From NCBI GenBank assembly GCA_051414805.1, contig CP166702.1, forward strand, positions 248,001-312,000: a stretch of DNA of 64,000 nt. The letters run 5' to 3'. Below are positions 36,558 to 45,266 of this stretch, piece after piece. Each line of letters opens with the position of its first letter. Within the stretch, counting starts at the first letter, position 1. Made by a program: the position numbers and the translations under genes. This stretch comes from Xenophilus sp003671765. GTDB taxonomy: Bacteria; Pseudomonadota; Gammaproteobacteria; Burkholderiales; Burkholderiaceae_C. The notes under the pieces were generated by a model, which saw only the letters and a list, made by a program, of their open reading frames with translations, was not told the origin of the DNA and did no database searches.

Positions 36558-36760
36558 CGCCGGTCGGACTTGCTGCTGCTGCGGCTGACGCCGGCGTCGA
36601 TCACGCCGAAGACTTCGACGCTGCTGCCGCCGGTGCCGGCCGACGTGCCGCCGGAGGTGGCGCCGCCACTGGCGCAGCCCGTGGCCAGCAGGACGGCCGC
36701 ACCCGCGGCCAGCGCGGCAGCCAGGCGCTGCCAGGTGAGCGAAGGACGAACAGGGTTCAT
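36554..36760 (-). CDS. Small lipoprotein
   Basis: 68 residues. Signal peptide MNPVRPSLTWQRLAAALAAGAAVLLATGC with the lipidated cysteine at about residue 29, then a Gly/Ser/Thr-rich linker and a short VEVFGVIDAGVSRS end. No family function known. It is convergent with the amidotransferase and on the same strand as, and 7 bp from, the MalT-like regulator gene upstream. Confidence 0.65.
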   Translation of the reverse strand: MNPVRPSLTWQRLAAALAAGAAVLLATGCASGGATSGGTSAGTGGSSVEVFGVIDAGVSRSSSKSDRR

Positions 36761-36767
36761 CGCGCCA

Positions 36768-39485
36768 CTATAGGCCGGAACGCATCAACCCCAGCCGACG
36801 TGCCAGTGCCACCGCCTGAGTGCGGCTGCGGGCGCCGAGCTTGAGGTTGATGTTGCGCAGGTGGGTGCGCACCGTGCTGTCCGACACGAAGAGCTTCTCG
36901 GCCATCGCCGAGTTGGAGTAGCCCTCGGCCAGCAGCTGCAGCACGCGCAGCTCCTTGCGCGTGAGGGCTTCGGTCGGCAGGCCGCCGACTGCGGCGGCGC
37001 TGCCGGTCGGCGGCGCATCCTCGGCCTCGACGTCCGCGGCCGTCTCGCCGATCTGCGCCAGCAACTGCGCGAGGTGGTCCGCAAAGAGCGGGCCGGCCTC
37101 GTCCACCCGCCGGCGGTCGCCCTGCAACAGGCGAAGCAGCGGCGCCAGCAGCGGCCCTTCGTCCAGCAGCAGGCGCATGAAGCCCTCCTGCGCCGTCGTG
37201 CGCAACACCGCGGCCAGGGTGTCGGCAGCAGGCGCCGGCCGGCCCGCACGCCATTGCGCGAGGGCCAGGAGGGTGCGCAGCTTCAGCGCGCGATGCCGGC
37301 GCGCCGCGGCCTCGGCGGCGTGGGCGGCGGCGTCCAGCGCGTCGATGGTGGCGGTCGCATCGCCGAAATGCAGGGCCCAGCGCCAGCGCCCGATCGCGAG
37401 GTCGTCGACCTCGTGGGCCGGCAGGCGCAGGCGTTGCACGCGTGCCCACACGGCAGGGTCGTCGGCGCGCGCCAGCGTCTCCTGCGCGGCACGGCCGTGG
37501 CCCTGCAGCACCAGCAGGCGCGCCATCTCCAGCCGCGCGCTGCACACCACCCGCGGCAGCTGGCGGTCGTGGCCGAGGTATTCGAGTTCGGTCAACAGCC
37601 ATGACGCGGCATCGACGTCGCCGCGCAGCCAGGCGATGCGGCTGCGCATGCAGTGGCTGGCGATCACGTGGTCGGGCAGGCCCACGTCGCGCGCCAGCGG
37701 GAGGTAGACGTTGAGCAGCTGGCCGGCGGCATCGAGGTCGTTCTGCTCGTAGACCACGCCGGCATGCAGCACGCCGGCCCACGCGTTGCCGTGCGTGGGC
37801 AGATAGCTGGCGGCGCGCGGCGTGGCGCTCACCGCCATGCGAAAGCGCGCCGCGGCATGGCGCAGCCGCCCCTCGGACAGGTCCAGCATGCCTTCGAGCG
37901 ACTCGGTGTACATGCGGTTGAAGATGCTGCCGGCCTGGGTGCGGCGCGCCGCGTCGAGCAGCCGGTGCGCCTCGTGCGGCTCGCCCATGACCGAGACGAT
38001 GTGCGCCATGGCATTGGCCAGCGCGCTGTCGGCGAAGGCGCGCTCGCTCGGCAGGCGCGCCAGGCTGTCGCGGCCCATGGCGCAGGCGCTCTCGGCGCGG
38101 TCCATCATGGCTTCGAGCAGCGGCTGCAGCGCGTTCACGTGCGCCTGCACGACTGGGTCGGCGCTGCCGATGCAGCCGCTGGCCTCGAGCCGCTGCAGTG
38201 CGCGCCACGGGCCGTGGGTGAAGCACTCGGCCCAGACGGCGACCACCTGCAGCAGCGGCTGCGTCGCGAGCCGGTCCGCCGGCAGGCTGCCGAACCAGCG
38301 CGTGAGCAGCCGCATGCGGCCGTCCTCCAGGAAGGACTCCGCGTGGCGCGCCAGCAGCTGCAGCGCGTGCGGGTGGTCGCCGCCTTCGATGGCATGGTCG
38401 ATGGCGGGCACGGGACGGCCCGCCGCCTCGTACCAGCCCGAGGCGGCCAGGTGCAGCCGCGCCAGCGCGTCGGGCTGCTCGCGCGCCAGCTGGCTGCGCA
38501 GGAAGTCGGCGAACAGGCTGTGGTAGCGGTAGCCCTGGCCCTCGGCGTCCAGGGGCGTGAGGAACAGGTGCTCCGCCTCGAGCCGGCGCAGCATCCGCGC
38601 GCAGTCCGTGCGCGGCACCAGCGCCTGGCACACGTCGGCATCGAGCGTGCGCAGGATGCTGGTGCGCAGCAGGAAGTCGCGCACCTCGGGCGGCTGGTGG
38701 TCCAGCACGTCCTCGGCCAGGTAGTCGGCCACCGCCCGGTCGGAGCCCGAGAAGCGTTGCACGAAGTCGCTCTCGGGCCCATGCCGTTCCAGGGCCAGCG
38801 CGACCAGCCACAGCGCGCCGATCCAGCCCTCGGTCTTGCGCATCAGCTGGGCCAGCGGTTCGCGCGGCAGGGCGATGCCACGCAGGCGGAAGAAGCCTTC
38901 GGCCTCGGCGTCGGAGAAGCGCAGCTGGCTCGCGTCGATCTCGACCAGCTGGCCCCGTGCCCGCAGGCGGCCCAGGCCCAGTTCGGGCAGGCTGCGCGAG
39001 CCGACCACGAGTTGCGCGCGGGCCGGCAGCTGTTCGACGAGCTGGCGCACCAGCCCCAGCACGGCGGGGCTCTGCAGCATCTCGAAGTCGTCGAGGAAGA
39101 GGGTGAAGGGCCGGTCCTCGCGCGCCAGGGCCTCGATGGCGTCGACGCCCGTCCCCGGGCCGGCCGGGCCGCCGGCATCGAGAGCGTGCACCGCTGCGGC
39201 CAGGCAGTGGAGGAAGCGCGGCACGTCGTTGTCGGCGGCGTCGAGCGTGAGCCACGCCGTCGCGCGACCGGCCTGCGCGCAGCGCGCGTGCATCTGCCGC
39301 ATGGCGGTGGTCTTGCCGAAGCCGGCCGGCGCCCGCACCAGCAGCAGGCGGGCGTGGGCCGCGGCGTCGAGCTGGCGGGCGATGGCGTCGCGCGGCACCT
39401 GCGCGGGCTCGGCGCCGGGCGGGGCGAGCTTGGCAGGCAGCACGGCGGCGCGGCGCGGCGGGAGGTCGACGGTGGGCGAGGTCAT
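36768..39485 (-). CDS. LuxR/MalT-type ATP-dependent transcriptional activator
   Basis: 905 residues from MTSPTVDLPPRR. An N-terminal STAND ATPase has Walker A APAGFGKTTAM (about residue 51) and Walker B TLFLDDFEML (about 130). A long TPR-like helical region follows, then a C-terminal LuxR HTH: LTRKELRVLQLLAEGYSNSAMAEKLFVSDSTVRTHLRNIN (about 840-880). MalT relatives assemble on DNA when bound to ATP and an inducer. It is divergent from the SDR at 39648 and upstream of the acyl-CoA catabolic genes, which are its probable targets. An earlier in-frame ATG (39587) is possible. Confidence 0.93.
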   Translation of the reverse strand: MTSPTVDLPPRRAAVLPAKLAPPGAEPAQVPRDAIARQLDAAAHARLLLVRAPAGFGKTTAMRQMHARCAQAGRATAWLTLDAADNDVPRFLHCLAAAVHALDAGGPAGPGTGVDAIEALAREDRPFTLFLDDFEMLQSPAVLGLVRQLVEQLPARAQLVVGSRSLPELGLGRLRARGQLVEIDASQLRFSDAEAEGFFRLRGIALPREPLAQLMRKTEGWIGALWLVALALERHGPESDFVQRFSGSDRAVADYLAEDVLDHQPPEVRDFLLRTSILRTLDADVCQALVPRTDCARMLRRLEAEHLFLTPLDAEGQGYRYHSLFADFLRSQLAREQPDALARLHLAASGWYEAAGRPVPAIDHAIEGGDHPHALQLLARHAESFLEDGRMRLLTRWFGSLPADRLATQPLLQVVAVWAECFTHGPWRALQRLEASGCIGSADPVVQAHVNALQPLLEAMMDRAESACAMGRDSLARLPSERAFADSALANAMAHIVSVMGEPHEAHRLLDAARRTQAGSIFNRMYTESLEGMLDLSEGRLRHAAARFRMAVSATPRAASYLPTHGNAWAGVLHAGVVYEQNDLDAAGQLLNVYLPLARDVGLPDHVIASHCMRSRIAWLRGDVDAASWLLTELEYLGHDRQLPRVVCSARLEMARLLVLQGHGRAAQETLARADDPAVWARVQRLRLPAHEVDDLAIGRWRWALHFGDATATIDALDAAAHAAEAAARRHRALKLRTLLALAQWRAGRPAPAADTLAAVLRTTAQEGFMRLLLDEGPLLAPLLRLLQGDRRRVDEAGPLFADHLAQLLAQIGETAADVEAEDAPPTGSAAAVGGLPTEALTRKELRVLQLLAEGYSNSAMAEKLFVSDSTVRTHLRNINLKLGARSRTQAVALARRLGLMRSGL

Positions 39486-39647
39486 GCAGAAGGCGCACTG
39501 TGCAGGCCCGGCGGCAGCGGCGCAGTCGCGCGCCGGACGCCGGGGCAGGCAGGCCGGCACTTTCGTCGCTTTGGACGATGGCGACAAGCCGGGGCGATGC
39601 CTAGAGTCGCCCGGACGTTCTGCCGCTCACATCACAGGAGCTCTCGC

Positions 39648-40442
39648 ATGCAACTCGATGCTTCCATTGCCGCCGTCGTGACCGGCGGTGCGTCCGGCCT
39701 GGGCGCGGCGACGGCGCGGCGGCTGGCGCGCCATGGCGTGAAGGTGGCGCTGTTCGACCTCAACGAGGCGGCCGGCGAGGCGCTGGCGCGCGAGATCGGC
39801 GGCGTGTTCTGCCCGGTGGACGTGACCTCCGACGCGCAGGTGGAGGCGGGTTTCGCGCGGGCCCGGGCGGCGCACGGGCAGGAGCGGGTGCTGGTCAACT
39901 GCGCGGGCACGGGCAACGCGGTGAAGACGGCCAGCCGCGACAAGGCGACCGGCGAGATCCGGCACTTTCCGCTGGCGAATTTCGACCGCATCATCCAGAT
40001 CAACCTGGTGGGGACGTTTCGCTGCATCGCACGGTCGGCGGCCGGCATGCTGACGCTCGCTCCGCTGGACGACGCGTTCCATTCGAACGAGCGCGGCGCG
40101 ATCGTGTGCACCGCCTCGGTGGCGGCGCAGGACGGGCAGATGGGGCAGGCGGCGTATTCGGCGTCGAAGGCGGGCGTGGTGGGCATGACGCTGCCGATCG
40201 CGCGCGACCTGATGGCCGAGGGCATCCGCATCAACACCATCCTGCCGGGCATCTTCGACACGCCGCTGCTGCAGGGTGCGCCCGAGAACGTGAAGGCGGC
40301 GCTGGCGGCGTCGGTGCCCTTCCCCAAGCGGCTGGGGCAGCCGGACGAGTACGCCGAGCTGGCGGAGACGATGATCCGGCTGGGTTACTTCAACGGCGAG
40401 AGCGTGCGGCTGGATGGGGCGATACGGATGGCGCCGCGTTGA
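39648..40442 (+). CDS. SDR family oxidoreductase, 3-hydroxyacyl-CoA dehydrogenase type II-like
   Basis: 264 residues. NAD motif TGGASGLGAAT starts at residue 12, the DLNEAAGEALA region follows, and catalytic YSASK lies near 170. The layout (FDLN acidic residue for NAD preference, VCTASVAAQDGQMGQAAY) resembles 17-beta-HSD10 type 3-hydroxyacyl-CoA dehydrogenases. With the thiolase, ligase and acyl-CoA dehydrogenase downstream this would supply the third step of a beta-oxidation cycle. AGGAG is 7 bases before the ATG. It is separated from them by an 810-bp repeat-filled gap. Confidence 0.9.
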   Translation: MQLDASIAAVVTGGASGLGAATARRLARHGVKVALFDLNEAAGEALAREIGGVFCPVDVTSDAQVEAGFARARAAHGQERVLVNCAGTGNAVKTASRDKATGEIRHFPLANFDRIIQINLVGTFRCIARSAAGMLTLAPLDDAFHSNERGAIVCTASVAAQDGQMGQAAYSASKAGVVGMTLPIARDLMAEGIRINTILPGIFDTPLLQGAPENVKAALAASVPFPKRLGQPDEYAELAETMIRLGYFNGESVRLDGAIRMAPR

Positions 40443-40463
40443 GGTTTTTCGGCCCGGTCGGGT

Positions 40464-40540
40464 CGAAGTGCAATCGGGCTGCGGCGCTTGCTGTGCTTGC
40501 GATGCTGCCTAAATCGTCACGTTCGTTACTTTCTTTGCTG
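40464..40540 (+). repeat. Two-copy intergenic element, copy 2
   Basis: GAAGTGCAATCGG at the left end and TCGTCACGTTCGTTAC at the right match copy 1 at 5716-5786 in sequence and spacing; the middle differs. It directly follows the SDR stop, as copy 1 follows the AraC stop. Confidence 0.45.
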
Positions 40541-40634
40541 CTGGCTTTTTTGGGCCTCTTGAAGGGGGCCTGTTCCGTCGTTGCTGTGGATCGGCCGGCA
40601 CGACGGCCTGGGGCGCTGGCGGCGGCCGCGGGCC

Positions 40635-41086
40635 TGCGTTCTCCGGCTCAGGCTCGCGCTGACCGGCTTGTTGTGCTGCCTGTGTGCTCGCTGTCCATCG
40701 ACGTGCTTGCGGCACTGCACGGCGCCGCGAATGGCGCCTGCGCCCGCAGGCCCACGACCACCGCCCTGAGGCGCTGCGCTGTGCTTTGACTTCCTCCCTC
40801 CCCCTCTGGGGGAGGGTCGGGGTGGGGGCTGCAGCGACTGAGAGGGCGCGCCTTATCCGGCGCCGGGGTGCCCCTCACCCAACCTCTCCCCAGCGGGGAG
40901 AGGAGTAAAAACCTAGAGCGCCCGCGTCATGCCGGCCGATCACCCCCACCGTCCAGGCCGGTGGTGCCGGTGTGCGGGCGCAGGCGCCATTCGCGGCGCC
41001 GTGCAGTGCCGAAAGCGCGTCGATTCCAGGCGAGCACATCCGTCGTGCCGCGCGACGGTCAGCGCGAGCCTGAGCCGGAGAACGCA
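40635..41086. repeat. Nested 452-bp inverted repeat
   Basis: Outer arms 40635-40664 and 41057-41086 are a perfect 30-bp inverted match; inner arms 40711-40747 and 40974-41010 are a perfect 37-bp match. In the centre are two 9-bp perfect C/G-rich hairpins, 40796-40816 and 40883-40903, themselves similar and inverted. Both arms, read on opposite strands, would encode the same peptide (RSPAQARADR, then LHGAANGACAR). It occupies most of the 810-bp gap 40443-41252. No transposase; best described as a repeat element of unknown type. Confidence 0.85.
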
Positions 41087-41140
41087 CACCGGCGCCGCCG
41101 GCCGGGTTCAGGCCCACGGCGCCCGAACACCCCGGACCAG

Positions 41141-41170
41141 GCCAAGCCAAGCCAAGCCAAGCCAAGCCAC
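41141..41170 (+). repeat. Pentanucleotide tandem repeat (GCCAA)5
   Basis: Five perfect GCCAA units followed by GCCAC, ending 82 bases before the thiolase ATG. Length changes by slippage would alter promoter or leader spacing. Confidence 0.85.
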
Positions 41171-41252
41171 CAAAATCGTCCGTTCCGACGACCGGCCCAC
41201 TCGAAGCCCCGGCCCACAATCGGGCAAGGCCCGCGCACAGGAGACACACACC

Positions 41253-42437
41253 ATGGCAGAAGCATTCATCGTCGCCGCCACCCGCACCGCGGCCGGCAAA
41301 CGCAAGGGCAGGCTCTCGGGCTGGCATCCGGTCGACCTCGCGGCGCAGGTCATCGACGAACTGGTGCGACGCGCCGACGCCGACCCAGCGCTGGTCGAGG
41401 ACGTGATCATGGGCTGCGTCAGCCAGACGGCCGAGCAGGGCATCAACGTCGCGCGCAACGCGGTGCTGACCTCCTCGCTGCCCGAGTCGGTGCCCGGCAC
41501 CTCGATCGACCGGCAGTGCGGCTCCTCGCAGCAGGCGCTGCACTTCGCGGCGCAGGCCGTGATGAGCGGCAGCATGGACGTGGTCATCGCCGCCGGCGTC
41601 GAGAGCATGACCCGCGTGCCCATGTTCAGCACCAGCGAAATGCCGCGCCAGGCCGGCATGGGTTACTACATGAGCCCGGCGATGCAGAAGCGCTACCCCG
41701 GCATCGAGTTCAGCCAGTTCATGGGCGCCGAGATGATGGCGAAGAAGTACGAGCTCTCGAAGGACCAGCTCGACGCCTATGCGCTGCAGAGCCACCTGCG
41801 CGCTGCGGCGGCCACGAAGGAGGGCCGCTTCGCCAAGGAGATCGTGCCGGTGGCCGTTCGCAGCGCCGATGGCGGTGCCGAGGGCGAGGGACAGCCGCAC
41901 ACGGTGGACGAAGGCATCCGCTTCAACGCCACGCTCGAAGCCATCGCCGGCGTCAAGCTCATCCAGGAGGGCGGCCGCTGCACCGCGGCCACCGCCAGCC
42001 AGATCGCCGACGGCGCCACCGGCGTGATGGTGGTCAACGAGCGCGGGCTGAAGGCGCTGGGCGTGAAGCCGCTGGCGCGCATCCACCACATGACCATGAT
42101 CGGGCACGACCCGGTGATCATGCTCGAGGCGCCCATTCCCGCCACGCAGCTCGCGCTGAAGAAGGCCGGCCTCAGGGTCGACGACATCGACCTCTTCGAA
42201 GTCAACGAGGCCTTCGCGCCCGTGCCGCTGGCCTGGCTGCAGGTCACCGGTGCCGACCCGGCACGGCTCAACGTCAACGGCGGCGCCATCGCATTGGGCC
42301 ATCCGCTCGGCGCCTCGGGCACCAAGCTGATGACCACCCTGGTCCATGCGCTGCACGACCGCGGCGGCCGCTACGGCCTGCAGACCATGTGCGAAGGCGG
42401 TGGGATGGCCAACGTCACCATCGTCGAAAGACTCTGA
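41253..42437 (+). CDS. Acetyl-CoA acetyltransferase / 3-ketoacyl-CoA thiolase
   Basis: 394 residues from MAEAFIVAATRTAAGKRKG. The nucleophile cysteine is in DRQCGSSQQA (about residue 89), the catalytic histidine in ALGHPLGASGTK (about 350), and the second cysteine in the C-terminal CEGGGMAN (about 383). Thiolases cleave 3-ketoacyl-CoA to acetyl-CoA and a shortened acyl-CoA, or condense acetyl-CoA. First gene of a tight four-gene acyl-CoA operon, which favours a degradative role. AGGAGA precedes the ATG. Confidence 0.95.
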   Translation: MAEAFIVAATRTAAGKRKGRLSGWHPVDLAAQVIDELVRRADADPALVEDVIMGCVSQTAEQGINVARNAVLTSSLPESVPGTSIDRQCGSSQQALHFAAQAVMSGSMDVVIAAGVESMTRVPMFSTSEMPRQAGMGYYMSPAMQKRYPGIEFSQFMGAEMMAKKYELSKDQLDAYALQSHLRAAAATKEGRFAKEIVPVAVRSADGGAEGEGQPHTVDEGIRFNATLEAIAGVKLIQEGGRCTAATASQIADGATGVMVVNERGLKALGVKPLARIHHMTMIGHDPVIMLEAPIPATQLALKKAGLRVDDIDLFEVNEAFAPVPLAWLQVTGADPARLNVNGGAIALGHPLGASGTKLMTTLVHALHDRGGRYGLQTMCEGGGMANVTIVERL

Positions 42438-42502
42438 CGCGCCGGCACCTCGCCGCCGCATCTGGCGAGGCAGAAGAACAACGGGACAGAAGGAGACACG
42501 CC

Positions 42503-44146
42503 ATGCCCCTGTACGGCCTCATGCAGGACCGCCCGCTGCTCATCTCGTCGCTCATCGAGCATGCGGCGCGCTTCCATCCCGACGTCGACATCGTCTCGCG
42601 CCTGCCCGAAGGCGGCACCCATCGCACCACCTGGGCCGGCATCCGGCGCGATGCCTGCCGCATCGCCCATGCCCTGAAGCAGCTCGGCGTGGGCGAGGGC
42701 GAGCGCGTCGGCACGCTGGCCTGGAACAGTCATCGCCACCTGTCGATGTACTTCGGCGTGTCGGGTGCGGGCTCGGTGCTGCATACCGTCAACCCGCGGC
42801 TCTTCGCGGAGCAGATCGAGTACATCGTCAACCATGCCGAGGACCAGGTCCTGTTCTTCGACATCACCTTCGCGCCGCTGGTCGAGAAGCTGGCGCCGAA
42901 GCTCAAGACCGTCCGCAGCTACGTCGCGATGAGCTCGCGCGAGCACATGCCGGCCATCGACGTGCCGCAGCTGCTGTGCTGGGACGAACTGCTCGACGCG
43001 CAGCCGGACGAATTCACCTGGCCGGAGTTCGACGAGCGGCTCGCGTCATCTCTGTGCTACACCTCGGGCACCACCGGCAACCCCAAGGGCGTGCTGTATT
43101 CGCACCGCTCCACCGTGCTGCACAGCCTGATGGAGCTGGCGCCGGACACCTTCGGCCTGAACTCGGCGGAGACGGTGATGCTCATCGTGCCGATGTTCCA
43201 TGCCAACGCCTGGGGCACGCCCTATGCGGCCGCGATGGTCGGCACGCGCCTCGTGCTGCCCGGCCCGCACCTCGACGGCAAGAGCGTCCACGAGCTCATG
43301 GCGCAGGAGAAGGTCACTTTCTCGCAGGGCGTGCCCACCGTGTGGCTGATGCTCTTCCAGTACCTCGACGCCCATCCCGAGCTCGACCCGAAGGCGCTCG
43401 GGCTCAAGCGCGTGGGCATCGGTGGCGCGGCGGTGTCGCGTGCCATGCTCGAGCGCTTCGAGCAGCAGTTCGGCGCCGAGGTGGTGCAGGGATGGGGCAT
43501 GACCGAAACCAGCCCCATCGGCGTCGTCAGCAAGCTGCTGCCGCGGCACGCGGGCCTGGACGAGGAGGCGCTCACCCAGGTCAAGCTCAAGCAGGGCCGC
43601 GGCGTGTGGGGCGTGGACCTGAAGCTCGTCGACGACGCGGGCGAGGTGCAGCGCTGGGACGGCGTGTCGCGCGGCCACCTGCGCGTGCGCGGCCCGTGGA
43701 TCGCCAGCGGTTATTTCAAGGGCGAGGGTGGCTCGCCGATCGACGAGGACGGGTTCTTCAGCACCGGCGATGTCGCCACCATCGACCCCGACGGCTATCT
43801 GCAGCTGGTCGACCGCGCGAAGGACGTGATCAAGTCAGGCGGCGAGTGGATCTCGTCCATCGATGTCGAGAACGCCGCCATGGGCCACCCCGCCGTGGCC
43901 GAGGCGGCGATCATCGGCGTGGCGCATCCGAAGTGGCAGGAGCGGCCGCTGCTGATCGTCGTGCCGCGCGCCGGCCACGTGGTGGACCGCGCGTCGATCC
44001 TCGACTTCCTCGCCGCGCGCGTTGCCAAATGGTGGCTGCCCGACGACGTGGTCTTCGTCAGCGAGTTGCCGCACACGGCCACCGGCAAGCTGCTCAAGAC
44101 GAAGCTGCGCGAGCAGTTCCGTCACCACGTGCTGCCCACGGCCTGA
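42503..44146 (+). CDS. Long/medium-chain acyl-CoA synthetase (AMP-forming)
   Basis: 547 residues from MPLYGLMQDRPLL. The AMP/P-loop motif YTSGTTGNPKGVLYSH is near residue 185. VPMFHANAWGTPYAA and the later ADP-forming core STGDVATIDPDGYLQLVDRAKDVIKSGGEWIS match the AlkK-like fatty acid CoA ligases. The C-terminal catalytic lysine is in TGKLLKTKL. It activates a carboxylic acid with ATP and CoA before oxidation. AGGAG lies 9 bases before the start; 65 bp after the thiolase. Confidence 0.94.
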   Translation: MPLYGLMQDRPLLISSLIEHAARFHPDVDIVSRLPEGGTHRTTWAGIRRDACRIAHALKQLGVGEGERVGTLAWNSHRHLSMYFGVSGAGSVLHTVNPRLFAEQIEYIVNHAEDQVLFFDITFAPLVEKLAPKLKTVRSYVAMSSREHMPAIDVPQLLCWDELLDAQPDEFTWPEFDERLASSLCYTSGTTGNPKGVLYSHRSTVLHSLMELAPDTFGLNSAETVMLIVPMFHANAWGTPYAAAMVGTRLVLPGPHLDGKSVHELMAQEKVTFSQGVPTVWLMLFQYLDAHPELDPKALGLKRVGIGGAAVSRAMLERFEQQFGAEVVQGWGMTETSPIGVVSKLLPRHAGLDEEALTQVKLKQGRGVWGVDLKLVDDAGEVQRWDGVSRGHLRVRGPWIASGYFKGEGGSPIDEDGFFSTGDVATIDPDGYLQLVDRAKDVIKSGGEWISSIDVENAAMGHPAVAEAAIIGVAHPKWQERPLLIVVPRAGHVVDRASILDFLAARVAKWWLPDDVVFVSELPHTATGKLLKTKLREQFRHHVLPTA

Positions 44147-44167
44147 AGGCCTCGCCGGAGTCACGAC

Positions 44168-45250
44168 ATGGCAGGTCCGCTCGAAGGCATTCGCGTGATC
44201 GAGTTCGCCGGGCTCGGCCCCGGCCCCTTCTGTGCGATGGTGCTGGCCGACCTGGGCGCCGAGGTGCTGCGCATCGCGCGGCCTGGCGCACCGGTCGAGC
44301 CGCGCGACGTCACCACGCGCAGCCGTGCCCAGGTGGGCGTCGACCTGCGCGCGCCCGAGGGGGCCGCGGCGGCGATGGCGCTGGTGGCGCGCGCCGATCT
44401 GCTCGTCGAGGGCTTCCGCCCTGGCGTGATGGAGCGCCTCGGGCTCGGGCCCGAGGACTGCCTGGCCCGCAACCCGCGCCTGGTCTACGGCCGCATGACG
44501 GGCTGGGGGCAGCACGGCCCGCTGGCCCAGGCCGCCGGCCACGACATCAACTACATCGCGATCAGCGGTGCGCTGCATGCCATCGGCCGCGCTGGCGAGG
44601 CGCCGGTGCCGCCGCTCAATTACGTGGGCGACTTCGGCGGCGGCGGCATGCTGCTGGCCGTGGGCCTGCTGGCCGCGCTGCATGCGGCGCAGCGCAGCGG
44701 CCGGGGCCAGGTGGTCGACGCCGCCATGACCGACGGCAGCGCGCTGCTCTCGGCCTTCATGTACGGCTTCAAGGCGCAAGGGCAGTGGAGCAACCAGCGC
44801 GGCGAGAACCTGCTGGACGGCGGCGCCCACTTCTACGACACCTACGCGTGCGCCGACGGCAAGTACGTGGCCGTCGGCGCCATCGAGCCGCAGTTCTACG
44901 CCGAGCTGCGCCAGCGCTGCGGCATCGAGGACCCGCTCTTCGACGGCCAGATGGATCCGGCCCGCTGGCCGTTGCTCAAGCTGCGGCTGGCCGACATCTT
45001 CCGCACCCGCACGCGCGACGAGTGGTGCGCGCTGCTGGAAGGCAGCGACGCCTGCTTCGCCCCGGTGCTCGATTGGGACGAGGCGCCGGCGCACGCGCAC
45101 AACCGCGCGCGGCGCACCTTCGTCGAGGCCGGCGGCGTGATGCAGCCCGCGCCGGCGCCGCGCTTCTCGCACACCGTCCCGGCCGAGCCGGTGCCGCCGC
45201 ACGCCCTGGCGCTGGACCAGGCGCTGGCCGCCTGGGGCGCGCAACCCTGA
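44168..45250 (+). CDS. CaiB/BaiF family CoA transferase
   Basis: 360 residues. It begins GPLEGIRVIEFAGLGPGPFCAMVLADLGAEVLRI, typical of the alpha-methylacyl-CoA racemase / class III CoA-transferase fold, with the active-site Asp in GHDINYIAISGALHA (about residue 122). The LDGGAHFYDTYACADGKYVAVGAIEPQFY segment is close to alpha-methylacyl-CoA racemase (Amacr). Racemase activity would allow oxidation of branched acyl-CoAs by the dehydrogenase next door. Transferase versus racemase is not settled. Confidence 0.92.
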   Translation: MAGPLEGIRVIEFAGLGPGPFCAMVLADLGAEVLRIARPGAPVEPRDVTTRSRAQVGVDLRAPEGAAAAMALVARADLLVEGFRPGVMERLGLGPEDCLARNPRLVYGRMTGWGQHGPLAQAAGHDINYIAISGALHAIGRAGEAPVPPLNYVGDFGGGGMLLAVGLLAALHAAQRSGRGQVVDAAMTDGSALLSAFMYGFKAQGQWSNQRGENLLDGGAHFYDTYACADGKYVAVGAIEPQFYAELRQRCGIEDPLFDGQMDPARWPLLKLRLADIFRTRTRDEWCALLEGSDACFAPVLDWDEAPAHAHNRARRTFVEAGGVMQPAPAPRFSHTVPAEPVPPHALALDQALAAWGAQP

Positions 45251-45266
45251 CCTCACGAGGACCTTC

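Noticed and set aside
40635..41086. Inverted repeat as an insertion sequence
   Set aside because: No transposase-like ORF, no matching target-site duplication seen, and the centre consists of short hairpins.
41141..41170. GCCAA repeats as a CRISPR fragment
   Set aside because: Units are 5 bp without spacers; this is a simple sequence repeat.
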